This document shows positions 9,638 to 20,350 of a stretch of DNA of 64,000 nt, in pieces (position 1 is the first letter of the stretch; each line of letters opens with the position of its first letter). Location: positions 7,998,001 to 8,062,000 of the forward strand of contig NC_064672.1 of NCBI RefSeq assembly GCF_023278565.1, in the 5' to 3' direction. The notes beneath the pieces were generated by a model. The model did not search any database, was not told the DNA's origin, and worked only from the letters and a program-made list of their open reading frames with translations. This DNA comes from Colletotrichum lupini. Lineage: Eukaryota > Ascomycota > Sordariomycetes > Glomerellales > Glomerellaceae. Position numbers and translations under genes: made by a program.

Positions 9638-11503
9638 ATGGTCTTTTTGGGCCGGCCGTCAGAGGCGTGCTACCCCTGTCGCAAGGGAAGACTCAGGGTT
9701 CGTACTCCATCTTGTTCCTAAATCCCCCCTCCGACTGGTCCGCTCGTATCTTCAGCCCCGAGCCTCGACCCGTCAGTCCCTCTGGCGGTCTGTACGACAC
9801 CACGGCACGCACACTTCTGTGTGCTGTTGTCCAGCGCGTTATAACAACCAACATGAACCACACTCTTCGGATATGAGCCAAGGCTGACATTTGTCTCTTT
9901 CCGTTCTCGTTCTGCAGTGTGATCGCCTGCAGCCCGGATGTACCCAGTGCTCCCGAAAGCAGATAGTTTGCCCCGGCTACAGGGATCCTTCGGAATTCTA
10001 CTTTAGAGACGAAACCGCCAACGCTGCTTTTAAGGTCCAGAACAGGAAACCAAGGAGGCGTTTGCCCGCCAAAACGAAGCAGCAATCGCAATCAGTGGCG
10101 GAAGCAGATGCGCAGAAGCAACATGCAGGTTCGAGCGGTACTCCAACCATAGCGGCCACACCAAGGCAAGCTGTTGGGGCTTTGGTCAATCACTGGTCTC
10201 CATCAAGTTCATCGTCCTCAACTCCACCGTCCGACGGTGAGGTGGTTCGCTATCGAACAATCTCGTCGCCTATCAAGGATTTAGCACGCACTTATTTCAT
10301 GACCGACTACATAGCGACTTCGCCATTTGATTATCTACCTAAACTCTGCCCTTATGGATTGACAGGAAACGATGCCATGTCAGCGTCAATACTGGCTGCC
10401 AGCTTTGCAAGTCTGTCGCTGAAGATATCGGATCCAAAACTCATGAAGCAGGCTAGAGTCCAATACGCCAGCGCACTATGTCAAACGAATCAAGCACTTA
10501 GCTCTCCGAAACTTGCCGTCGAGGATAGTACTCTAGCTGCCGTTCTGCTCCTGGGACTGTTCGAGGCTATCGTCTTTTCCGGCCAGCAGTCTATGGATAG
10601 CTGGAACCAGCACACGCTTGGATCCGTAGAGTTATTACGCCTGCGTGGAAGTCAGCAATTCGAGACCGCCCTCGGCCGCAAGCTTTTTGTTCACTCTGCA
10701 AATAACATCCGCACGAGTTGCGCGCACAGTAAAACACCTGTCCCGACCCGATTCATAGCGCTTTACGATGATGCGCAGCCGTATCTTGATCACAACGATC
10801 CCTTCCTCAGAGTCACCCCTGTTCTCGACAGAGTCGCCATGCTACGGTCAAGAATAGCCTATTTGGAGGACTCAGAGAGACATGAGGTTCTTGTCGAAGC
10901 TCTGGATCTGGACGCGGCGACAGCGAAGCTTGGGCAAGAAGTCTCGGCAGAGTGGAGGTTCACGGCAAGGAACCCGTATGAGAAGGCACCAATGACATAC
11001 AAGGGAATATCTTTCCGCTATCCTTCCCTTCGAGCGTTGCGGTACTGGAACTCCTTAAGGATCATTCGCATGTTTCTCAACGACCTTATTTGGATGCAGG
11101 CATCCTTGATCCTCGCTCAGGGGCCGACATCAGCCAGTGTAGACTACTTTGCCATGCAGGAGGCCGCGACGCGGAAAATGTCAACTCTGGTGGTCGAGGT
11201 ACTCGCCAGTTGTGGCGAATATCTAGAGACAACGGAAGACCGATTTTCCGTGACGGCGAGATGCTTGATCTGGCCATTATCGGTCATTGCTGAGATATCC
11301 ATCACGCCCCCAGACGCCCGGCGATTCGCTCTCGACTGCTTGGGCCGGCTGAGCCGCGACGGCCGTATCCCACGACCGATTGAAGTCGCAAACACAATGA
11401 TGGGCCTCCAGGCAGACTGGTAAGTGCTTATCTCACCTGTCACACTACTCGAACCATTCTTGTTGAGGTCTCGCCCAGGTTTTACATGTATCTTCTTGGA
11501 TGA
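9638..11503 (+). CDS. Zn2Cys6 fungal-type transcription factor 1
   Basis: Three exons are inferred: 9638-9697, 9918-11419 and 11479-11503, giving 528 residues. The first intron (9698-9917, donor GTTCGT, acceptor CTGCAG) splits the zinc cluster. Joining it restores Cx2Cx6Cx6Cx2Cx6C, with CYPC on exon 1 and the other four cysteines on exon 2, followed by CPGYRDP, typical of this class. The body matches the fungal-specific transcription factor domain of the PF11951 type (TYFMTDYIATSPFDYLP). The second intron has a perfect GTAAGT donor overlapping an in-frame TAA; without it the protein stops at 11423 and has 521 residues. It is predicted to be a nuclear DNA-binding regulator. Its place directly after the NRPS suggests a pathway-specific role, which is inference. 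Confidence 0.85.
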
Positions 11504-11930
11504 AACCTGTGAATATCTGTATCATTTCCAGTATTGACTGGTGTACAGCTCAACTCACACATAAGTCAGATGGACCTGGATTGGAAGTACGTATACAATA
11601 CCTTGACTTCAATGCCAACGGTTGCCGGGAGTTGTTGGCAAGCCACAATATGGCTTGCAACCGGCTCAAGACTACTGCAATTTCTCGATTGAGAGAACTA
11701 TCGGTCACTCGCACCTGTGTCGATAGTAGGCCAGTGTCGAATGTTGATTGCCAAGGTTGCGCGCAACACAGCAGTGCACCATGCACATTGCTGAGAATAA
11801 CGAAACATACAGGTTTTGCTCTTGGTAGGTCATTTTCGAAGGCAACCGATGTTAAGGCAGGGTCAAAGGGAGTTCGCTAACTATTCCATAAAAGATATCG
11901 ACCGTGGATTCAGGAAGCCGAGAACATCTC
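11504..11930. other. Convergent intergenic region
   Basis: This 427 bp lies between the 3' ends of the first regulator (plus) and the lyase (minus). No gene or RNA is recognisable; it presumably holds both 3' UTRs and polyadenylation sites. Confidence 0.6.
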
Positions 11931-13090
11931 TCATTCCTTCCACTGGTGGCCATTTGCTCCATTCGAGCGCCCCTCATATTGGTAGCGCTCCTCAAGCTTG
12001 AAGTACTTGTTGAAACCGACCCCCTCGCAAACCTCAGCGTAGGACAGAATCGTCGGGGGCTTTCCCACGAGGAAGGAACCTTTCAACGCCTCTAAAGCCT
12101 CGCGAATACTCTTCAATTTTGCGGCAACCAAAGTCCACGGGTATGCAACTCCGCAGTACCCGAGCTTGCCCAGGTCTTGCGCAGACAAGTTCTCCGTCTT
12201 ACCACCCTCAATGATGTTGGCAAAGACAGGGAAGTCGAGATCGTTTCTCAGGCGTTCCATGGTCTCGCGATCGGGGAGCGCCTCGACAAAGACGGCATCC
12301 ACTCCAATCTCAATCGCCTTCCGAGCTCTGGTGAGAGCTTCGTCGTATCCGTGGATGAGACTATCGGTCCGAGCCATGATCCACATGTCCACCCCTTCGT
12401 CTCTGGCATCAACTGCGGCCTGCCATCGGGCGTAAGCCTCGCTTCTAGAGACCACGCTCTTGCCAGCAGTGTGGCCGCATCCTGAAGAACTTTTAGATAT
12501 ATTCAATTTCTTCATCACTGGTGATGTTGGATCATACTTTTTGGCCAAGACTGGTCCTCTATCATAATGCCAGCAGCTCCTGCGGCCGCAAATCTACGTA
12601 GATACAGTCAGCATGATCACCAAATTGGTTTCCAGGTGGGCGAAAATCAAGCTTACCCCTCAACGGTCCTCTTCACATTCATCGGACCGCCGTATCCAGT
12701 ATCACCATCCACAAGGACGGGAACTTTGACTTCTCTGACAACTTCCTGAACCTTTGCAGCAACTTCCTGGAAAGCTATGTATCCAGTATCTGGGAGGCCA
12801 AACGCAGAAGCCATGGCATACCCAGCCAGGAAAACCAGAGGGAAGCCAGCCTCTTCACAAAGTCTTGAACTCAAGGCATCGTAGCTGCATACGTGAGCAA
12901 GGATCTTGGAAGGGTCTTCGTGCGCCTCTTGCATCATGGCTCGAATCTTGGTTGCCTGGAGGGACGGAATCCCTCCACGACAATTATCTAGTTTCAGTAT
13001 TGCTTTCTTGTCGCTTCTATCGATGGTCGGACCATTGCTTGCGTCGAAGTGAAACGGGTAGGGAGTGGTGTTGACGATGGACCTAGACAT
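11931..13090 (-). CDS. Isocitrate lyase/PEP mutase-superfamily lyase or oxaloacetate hydrolase-like enzyme
   Basis: Three exons are read on the minus strand: 13090-12657, 12593-12538 and 12481-11931 (introns of 63 and 56 nt), giving 346 residues, close to family length. Splicing restores the family core: SYDALSSRLCEEAGFP, metal-binding DGDTGYGG, IMIEDQ, and the catalytic loop PKRCGH, which is itself formed across the second splice junction. The Cys in KRCGH is the lyase/hydrolase signature; the EDK-x4-NS loop of true PEP mutases is absent, so phosphonate chemistry is unlikely. Relatives cleave C-C bonds of 2-hydroxy-dicarboxylates or hydrolyse oxaloacetate to oxalate and acetate; the exact substrate cannot be assigned. 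It shares a 637 bp divergent promoter with the second regulator. No targeting signal is evident. Confidence 0.9.
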
Positions 13091-13201
13091 TTTGACTGTG
13101 GGGAATCGTTTGATATGAGACTTCTTGGTACCTAGAAGGCTATCGATATTGATATTGCTGTCAAGCTTGCATGATTCTCTTCGTCAAGCGATTTTCCTAG
13201 C

Positions 13202-13208
13202 TTATATA
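13202..13208 (-). promoter_or_regulatory. TATA box of the lyase gene
   Basis: TATATAA on the minus strand, about 112 bp upstream of the lyase ATG. Confidence 0.5.
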
Positions 13209-13254
13209 CACAAACTCCCACACCTCACCACCATCTATGCAGCACCTCTTAGAG

Positions 13255-13269
13255 CTCCGGCTATCGGAG
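13255..13269. promoter_or_regulatory. Candidate Zn2Cys6 operator, CTCCG-N5-CGGAG
   Basis: A perfect 5-bp inverted repeat with a 5-bp spacer and CCG/CGG half-sites, about 50 bp upstream of the lyase TATA box. The arrangement fits a site for a Zn2Cys6 homodimer. Which protein binds it is unknown. Confidence 0.4.
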
Positions 13270-13727
13270 TGAAAGACTTGTAGCATTCACAGTCAGACCA
13301 ATTTTCGAAGCCTCAAACGATGAGAAGCTCGCCGTGTGACACTCGACTTGTGCCCGAATCGCACAGTCTGATGGAACAGTGTTTCCGAGTGCCGAGAAGA
13401 GCAAAGTTCGGATGATGTCAGCGCAGACAGCGAAAACGGACCGAAGCGGATAATCACGGACTGTCACGGGCATTGGCGCTATCTAGCGGATCGGAGCGGG
13501 GTTCTACGGCAGTTGTTACCCTCGCTTCACCAAACCTCCAGACCACCAGCATCGAGAGCGGACACCCGTTCTTGTATCCTGAATCTGCCAATAGGCTCAT
13601 TGAGTAGGGGTAAGAGAAGATGACAAGCAAGATTTCATGAATGATTGGGATGTTCGGGGCTGACTTGTCCAGCACCCAGTCGAATCTCCTATCCTGACTT
13701 GATGCTTGTTGCTTGACTTGACTCACC

Positions 13728-16163
13728 ATGAGCGATGAGCCGGGAAATAAGGCCATCACAGGGCCGTCCTCAGTCGGATCACCACGATTCAAGCGGACAT
13801 ACGTTGCTTGCGACACCTGTAGGTCTCGCAAAGTGAGATGCATTATGGGAGGTGAGCCCCCTTGCGCCAAATGCAAACGTGAGCATCGCGATTGTCGATT
13901 CGATCGACGTCCGAGAACCTCGAAGCACAGGGATCCGCCAAATTGGAAAAGTAACCGGCCGGCTGAGCATGCTATCACGCCGCAGCCTGCTAGCGTCAGT
14001 CGAGCCAAGTCACCACAAGACGTTGATACACCAGTACAAGAAAACATGCCATCAGCGGCCCCTCTATCTAGAGCAGTCAACCAAGACCTTAGAAGCGGGT
14101 GGCATCAAAGTTCTCTTCGTGATAGTTCACTTTCAGAACGGGTTGTCTCCAGCCTTGTGACCGGCTCTAATGATGCTCTTGATGTGCTGTCCGACGCCGC
14201 AAATATACTTCACCATGCTACAGTATCACCATCCTCTGGTCCCCCTTCAGCACCGCCAACACACGCCGTGCAGGATGTTCCCGTTGCTGTACCCGCCAGA
14301 GAACAAACAGGAGGTCAGATCGGGGTGGGTTTTGTCATTCTGGCTCTATCTGAACCAGGCGACGATACCCTCGATATGTGGGACAAGTGCAGATTCGTCA
14401 GACAGGGCTGGTTCACATCGCAAGAAGCCGTCACGTACATCGATCTGTAAGGTTCAACTCTTTGGGCTCAGTGCAGCCAATTCTCACTCACATCGACTAG
14501 TTTCTTCAAATATCTCTCTCCACTATCTCCTATCATCGTCGACCAATTTCGGAACCACAATGCTCACTCAAGCCTCGTTTATGAAGAATCCATGTTATGT
14601 TGCACTATCCTAATGATTTCATCTCGATTCTTCCTATTGCCGGGAGCAGGCGGTATTTCCAGGAGTCAGTTGATACATAATCGACTTTGGCAATTTTGTG
14701 AGCTGATGATCAAACGCATTATTCTGGGTCAAGAAAAGATTTCCACCGCCAAGATGAGAATAATCGGCACAATCGAGAGTCTGCTGCTCATCTCCGACTG
14801 GCACCCTCGAGCCATTTATTTCCCTCCGGATACAGAGGGCTGGGATGCTATGCTGATCGATCTGGATTACGACCGAGAGAACCGGAGACGAACTAACGAT
14901 GAGGAACCCCTCCTCCGTTGGCGCAAGGATGTTTTTGAGCCTGCGAAAAGAGCGAGCAGGATGTCGTGGATGCTCCTGGGCCTTGCGACGAATCTTGCCT
15001 ACGAGCTTGGAATATTATCAAGCGGTCAGCGCGCAGACTATACGGCGTCAAAGGTTGCAGATTGTCGCAAGTTTCGAGCTCGAAAGCTGCTTTATGCCTA
15101 CATGACTCAAACCGCAACGAGACTTGGGTATAGCTCCGTCTTCCCCGAGAGTGTGTCCATTGCAGCCTCGAGATCTTCGATGAAAGACATGGACCATTCT
15201 TCACAGGCCTCATGGGCATCGTACATGGATATCTACCTCGAGTTCACCCGTCTCTCAAAAGTAGCTTCGTCAATGTTCTTCCAATCTGTGGAACATTTGG
15301 AAGGCTTACTTCAGAGCGATGGCTACCCAGATCTGCTGGATCATTTCCTGAGCTCTCTTTCCAACTGGAAGGTCTCATTTGATGCAGACTGCAAAGGTTT
15401 GTTGATCCATCCCCACAACACTTCAGATGGCTAATATGGATGTATCATCATAGCTGGGCTGTTAAGAACATCACTATCTATCGAGTACTACCACATTAGA
15501 GCTTGCATAGGTGCCATATCAATACAGGCAGTCATACAAAGAGCTGCGACAGCCAGAGCACATGGAATTGAGAAGGACAGTCTAGCCGGCTATATGACGG
15601 CCCAGGATGCTAGATTTCTGCAAGAGGTTGTGTCGGATAGCAGCGAAGTGCTGCGCACTGCCACTCAGACATCTTTCCAGTCACATCTTGCATATGCGCC
15701 AGCAAGTGTCAGGATCAGCGTGATATCTGCATCCGTCTTCTTGTTAAAGGCCCTCAGTCTCGGATCACCCGCGACAGATGCTCCTTCAGCCCTACGGACG
15801 TTAGATCGATGTGTGACTGCGTTGGGAAGGTACCCGCCCGACGACATGGATTTTGCACTGAGATACGCCCATCTCATTGAGAAACATACCAAATTCCTGA
15901 AGTCAAATCTCTTCGTTGTATCTGTACCCCAGAGAGCGCTCAACGATACCCAAGACAGCCTGAGTGGATTTGGACTCACGCTGCCAACTCTTCCGCCTGA
16001 TCAAAGTACCAATGATGGCGTGTCTACGGATCAGAACGGGATCTGGCGGGCTCTGCAATTTGACTCCAGCATTGCTCCTTTCAGTGACAACACGGATCAG
16101 CTTTACCAGGGGTTCGACATCGACTCACTCAACTTTCTATGGAACCTCCCAGATATCAGTTAG
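13728..16163 (+). CDS. Zn2Cys6 fungal-type transcription factor 2
   Basis: Exons are 13728-14446, 14501-15396 and 15454-16163 (introns of 54 and 57 nt), giving 774 residues. The N-terminal zinc cluster, about residues 28-56, is Cx2Cx6Cx7Cx2Cx6C (CDTCRSRKVRC onward) and is followed by a basic, Ser/Pro-rich linker. The middle region starting QGWFTSQEAVTYIDLFFKYLSPLSP, interrupted by the first intron, and the long helical remainder match fungal regulators of the War1/PrtT-like kind. That comparison is from memory, so only the general class is firm. It is predicted to be nuclear. It is transcribed away from the lyase and toward the transporter and so is a candidate local regulator; its target genes are not known. 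Confidence 0.9.
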
Positions 16164-16708
16164 AGATACACGGCCAAACAGCTTATACGTGAACCATCCG
16201 TCTGAGGAAATGTCACAGTGGTCTCCGCATGCTTTAGTGTCAGCTATTACAAGGCATCCGTGACTTTCCGTGTCAAGCCGCGTTAGTCCGTCGATGTCCG
16301 TTAAATCTTACCAGGAGTGTCCAAGATTCTCCGTCGCCCTGTCGGCACCCATTTTAGTCCGCTGAGCTGCGCCCAGCCATCGTAGAGCCTTTTGTCGCCT
16401 CAGAAAGCCCATCATTGGCGTGGCTAAGCTACGTGTTCCCGGCTAAGCGTTCCATAGATCTTTCAAAACATGTCACGAAGACATACATGTACACTAGCGA
16501 GCGGGTGTACTAACGCAGGATAATGCGGGGAAACCTGGACCATCCGTTAGATACTCTGGAGTGCAGCTACCTCGTTGATACGTGTTCTATATAAGAAGGG
16601 GGACTAGGGATTCTTTGGCAGTCCCGACAATTATTCAACTGAGAGTCTGGGAGCTATTATTCCATATCCGGATACGTATGTATACCTTTCCATCAGGGAA
16701 TATTCGAC
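16164..16708. other. Promoter region of the MFS transporter
   Basis: This 545 bp has no gene. Repeated TCCGT elements lie around 16288-16302 and a strong TATA box precedes the transporter. Confidence 0.5.
16588..16595 (+). promoter_or_regulatory. TATA box of the MFS transporter
   Basis: TATATAAG about 120 bp upstream of the transporter ATG. Confidence 0.5.
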
Positions 16709-18491
16709 ATGGCCACTTCCAAACAGCCTCATCTTGAGGCGCTCGCGTCTACATCTGCACCCAAAGTAGATGAAGTTGCCCTATGTCAGCATCTGGAGCT
16801 GAGGGCGGTACCGAAATCCCATATCGACACATCAGAGACTGATCCCGCGGGAATCTACGGGAGCCTAATCCCGGCTGAGAAAAGATTGGTACGGAAGTTG
16901 GACTGGATCATCTTGCCAGTTCTTTGGATTATGGTTGGTACACCGTACTCATGGTCTAGTGTAAAGATCCCACAATGAACGCTGATCGTTGTATTATCTT
17001 ATCAGTACTGGTTCAAGTAAGCGTACCAGTAGGCGTACGCTCAAGCAGAAACTCTTCCTGACCATCTTCACGATAGTTACCTCGATCGAAACGCCGTTAC
17101 CGTAGCCCGTTTAGATGGCATCGAGGAGGAGCTTAGTCTGACCTCGGTTGAATACCAGACCTGTGTTTCCATACTCTTTGTGGGATATATCCTAGGACAA
17201 ATTCCGAGTAGTGCGGTCTAATCCCCCTTTTTCTTCTAGGCGGAATTTGACAAAGATCAACAGACATGCTGATAACACGAGTCAGGCCCTCATGGTTCAT
17301 GGCTTCAGCTATGGCCCTTTGGTCAATAGTCAGCACCGTGACAGGTTTGACGAAAGACTTTAAGGGCCTGCTTTTGACTCGATTCTTCCTTGGCATCACG
17401 GAAGCGCCGTTCTACCCCGGCGCTCTGTATCTGCTAGGAATCTTCTACACCAGAAAGGAGATTGCAACACGAATTTCCATACTCTTCACAGCTAACATAT
17501 GCGGCACTGCTTTTGCTGGTCTCATAGCCATAGGAGTCTTCCAAATGGACCAGGTGGCTGGCCTAAGCGGATGGCGATGGTTGTTCATACTTCAAGGCAT
17601 CATCAGCTTTATCGTTTCGGTTTCATCGGCCTTTCTGTTGCCTGACCAACCTCTCGACACTCGCTGGCTCAGTGAAGAGGAGAGAAAGCTGGCGCAGTCC
17701 CGAGTTGCAGCTGATACAGTCCAACTTCAAGCGAATACCAGCACTTGGGCCGGTCTTTCTGAAGCCATTCGGGATCCGCGTCTTTGGGTTCTGGTGACTA
17801 TGCAGCATTTGCATCTTAGCGCATCGGGTTACAAGAACTTCTTCCCAACTATTGCCGAAACGCTGGGTTTCGGCCGAAACGTAACGCTCGCCTTAACATG
17901 CCCCCCCTACATCATCTCCGGTATTGCAACCATATCATGGGCTGCTAGCTCAGGTGAGGTCATTGAGCAATCGTACGTGCGCACTACTGACGAATATCGT
18001 CAGGTCACTTCAACGAACGAGTCTGGCACATTACCATTGCCAAAGCTGTCGCGGTTTTTGGCTTCGTGCTAGCTTGTAGTACTTTGAATGTCGGTGCGAG
18101 GTACTTTGCTATGTGCACCTTTGCAAGCGGTGTCTATGCATGTAACTCTATCATTCTCGGCTGGGTCTCAAGCACCTGTGGCCAAACGAGGGAGAAGAAA
18201 GCAGTTTCCCTCGCCTTGGTTAACACCATCGCCACCATCGGTTCTATTTACACCCCAGTAAGTCACCGCCTCTCTATTCCATCTCGAATGATTCTTGACA
18301 ACCTCCCTGACTGTTTTCAGTATCTCTGGCCAGAATCAGACGCACCTCGGTATACCACGGCTATGCTGTCCAGCGCTGCATTCTCCGTGGCAGCCGCGGT
18401 CATGGCCTGGATTCTGAGATGGATGCTGATGAACGAGAACCGAAGACTACTGCGCACAGGCAACCACACCACGCTTCTGTTTAGCTACTGA
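16709..18491 (+). CDS. MFS anion transporter, Dal5/allantoate permease family
   Basis: Six exons are inferred: 16709-16933, 17006-17016, 17077-17210, 17264-17953, 18004-18257 and 18321-18491, giving 494 residues, the usual family length. The junctions restore family landmarks: LDWIILPVLWIM then YWFNYLDRNAV across the 11-nt second exon, ARLDGIEEEL, GQIPSN-MLITRVRPSW, and TRFFLGITEAPFYPG (family motif between TM4 and TM5). About twelve hydrophobic segments are present. This family (anion:cation symporters) moves carboxylates, allantoate and vitamins across the plasma membrane. Donors GTTGGT and GTGCGG are weak, but the acceptor choices are fixed by the motifs. The fifth intron (63 nt) has no in-frame stop, so its retention would add 21 residues. 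A role in moving a metabolite or precursor of this block is inference. Confidence 0.88.
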
Positions 18492-18730
18492 AGTCAAAAG
18501 ACAGTGTTTCTGATTAATCAGACAACGATATCACTGGCGCGGTGCTGTACGTTAGAGATCACCGTCCTGGTTATGGTCAACTTCGAATACCAGCACGGTG
18601 CAAGCAAGAACGAGAGCCCAGTACTGCCTTCATCGAACAGTGATAGTATACTAGATTGTTGATTCTTTCTAAGGATCTAGTCAGGTTTCAATGACTTGTG
18701 CACCCAGCGATAAACCCAATGATTCATCCT

Positions 18731-19042
18731 CTAGAATGTGCAGGGGCAGTTTGGACCACAGAGGTTCTTGCAGTAGCCAATGTTGTCTCCACCCCAGCAT
18801 ACGCCAGGCCTTCTTTCGCACGCCGCTATGCAAGCTGTATGACATCAGTGAGAGTCCATTGAGGGAAAAGTCAAAGTATTCATGTACAGTTGCACTCCTA
18901 TCGAGCATTGGGTATCAGCGGGTTCCTCTTCAGTCAAGTCTCAGTTGGGCATTGCATGTTCACTTACAACCTGCTGAGCTACTGCCTGAGAGGCAAGAAG
19001 GCCGAAAAGAGCGAGAACGGCAGTAGATGAAGGGAATTGCAT
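18731..19042 (-). CDS. Small secreted cysteine-rich protein (candidate effector-type protein)
   Basis: This gene is visible only after splicing. Exon 1 (19042-18968) encodes a clear signal peptide, MQFPSSTAVLALFGLLASQA, ending in AVAQQ. A 70-nt intron with a GTAAGT donor, a 10-nt exon (18897-18888), a 53-nt intron (18887-18835) and exon 3 (18834-18731) follow. The product is 62 residues; the mature part has eight cysteines in about 37 residues (spacing C-x2-C-x3-C-x6-C-x8-C-x3-C-x3-C-x1-C) and ends at a TAG. Dense, even-numbered cysteines and fungal-type codons in exon 3 argue for a real gene. The 10-nt exon is the weakest point, although it supplies one cysteine and keeps the frame. It resembles secreted effector or defence-like proteins in general form only; the function is unknown. 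A start at 19042 gives the signal peptide directly. Confidence 0.62.
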
Positions 19043-20350
19043 TTCGATAGATTTTGGATATTCGACTGTTATGTTGGGTTAAGATGAACTAAGCAATCGA
19101 CCTTAAGTTCGAAGAGATGCTGGGCTTTTGCAACATTTATGTGTACTCTTGAGGAGGCGACCCATATTTCTTGACAAACCTGAAGATGGAAATATCACCC
19201 CGTCACCGATGGAGAAGCCCATGTGCCAAGACTTCGATTAATGATCAACTTCGTAGAAAAGACGGCCGACAAATACCTCCCGGTGGCCGAAATTCGGTAT
19301 CGAAGACAACGAAAACGCCCGAATTACTGCGCCCGGTTCCAGCCTTTCCATGCACATAGGTGAGCCCAAGATACGGTTCATATATCAAGCAAAGCTTCTT
19401 ATATGAGATTGCAGGTTGGCTGGGTTAACGAGTCACGGCGACCCCATACTGCGGACTCCAGGAGCATGGTTCATCCTCGGTTATCAATCTTGGTAGCGTC
19501 CCCTTGCACAAAAATTCCTCAGATGCTTCTCTATATAATTGCCCGTACGATCACACGTATAGCTGGGCAGAGCCTACGCGGGTTTCGAGCCATGTTCCTC
19601 GGTACTTGAAGAGCTAGTACGGACCTTAGTCCAGATCGTAACCCAGCTTAGCGATACGATCACAGTGATTGCCATGCTACAAAGTCTTTGACCTTAGGTG
19701 GCCGTAGGCTTTGGTGCTTTGATCAAGGTAGGGGAGTTGCCAATTCATGAAGAGTGATTAGGGGGCTGGCAGAAAGACAGATGCTGGCGGAGTGTCGGCG
19801 AGACCCGTCAGGTCTTTACCGGTTGTTAGATTGAAAGCTCGGTAAACCACCTCTTTCCGTACGCAGCATTTTCCCGTCTTGACACACCCAGTAATAAGTA
19901 GTGTGTAGTTTGATGTTTAGAAAGCTAGTCATTTGCCCGTAATATGGATGGCTCCGTAACCGCCACTTTGCCTGTAGCACCGCCATGATCGTGTGTGGTA
20001 CCCCTGTTGAAGCTTAAATCAGACGCTGGAATTCAAGTGCACAGACCAAAAGGTACTGCGTACGGAGTAGTGAACACGGATGCAGAGCAGCAGAGGTGCT
20101 GACCTTGGCTGTGGAGAACCGCGAAGGTGAGAAGGTGGACCGTGGAAGGTACCTGTCTACGTAGTACGGTTGCAAAAGTGGCTCAGCTGCGCGACACGTG
20201 ACACTGACGCCACTCCCGCGTCTCGCGCAAGGCGAACCTCACCTTACATCACCAGCCTCATCAGCCTTGTGGTACCGCGCGCTCTTGACTCGATTTCCTT
20301 CTATCCGGCATTATCACCAATACCTCTGCTCTTCACGCGCCGCGATCACA
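19043..20350. other. Intergenic boundary between accessory block and conserved genes
   Basis: About 1.3 kb with no supportable gene; the small open frames lack coding character. It contains one TACGGAGTA motif (20061-20069) and the TAF10 promoter. It is the natural edge of the putative cluster. Confidence 0.5.

Larger units (their letters stand above)
13091..13727. promoter_or_regulatory. Divergent promoter between the lyase and the second Zn2Cys6 gene
   Basis: This 637 bp separates two outward-facing start codons. It contains a minus-strand TATA box, an inverted CTCCG-N5-CGGAG element, and several further CGG triplets around 13435-13500 (CGGACCGAAGCGGA, CGGATCGGAGCGG), the half-site read by Zn2Cys6 proteins. 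A shared control region is inference. Confidence 0.55.

Noticed and set aside
11931..13090. Phosphonate biosynthesis (true PEP mutase) for the lyase gene
   Set aside because: The PEP mutase EDK-x4-NS loop is missing; the KRCGH lyase/hydrolase loop is present and no phosphonopyruvate decarboxylase is nearby.
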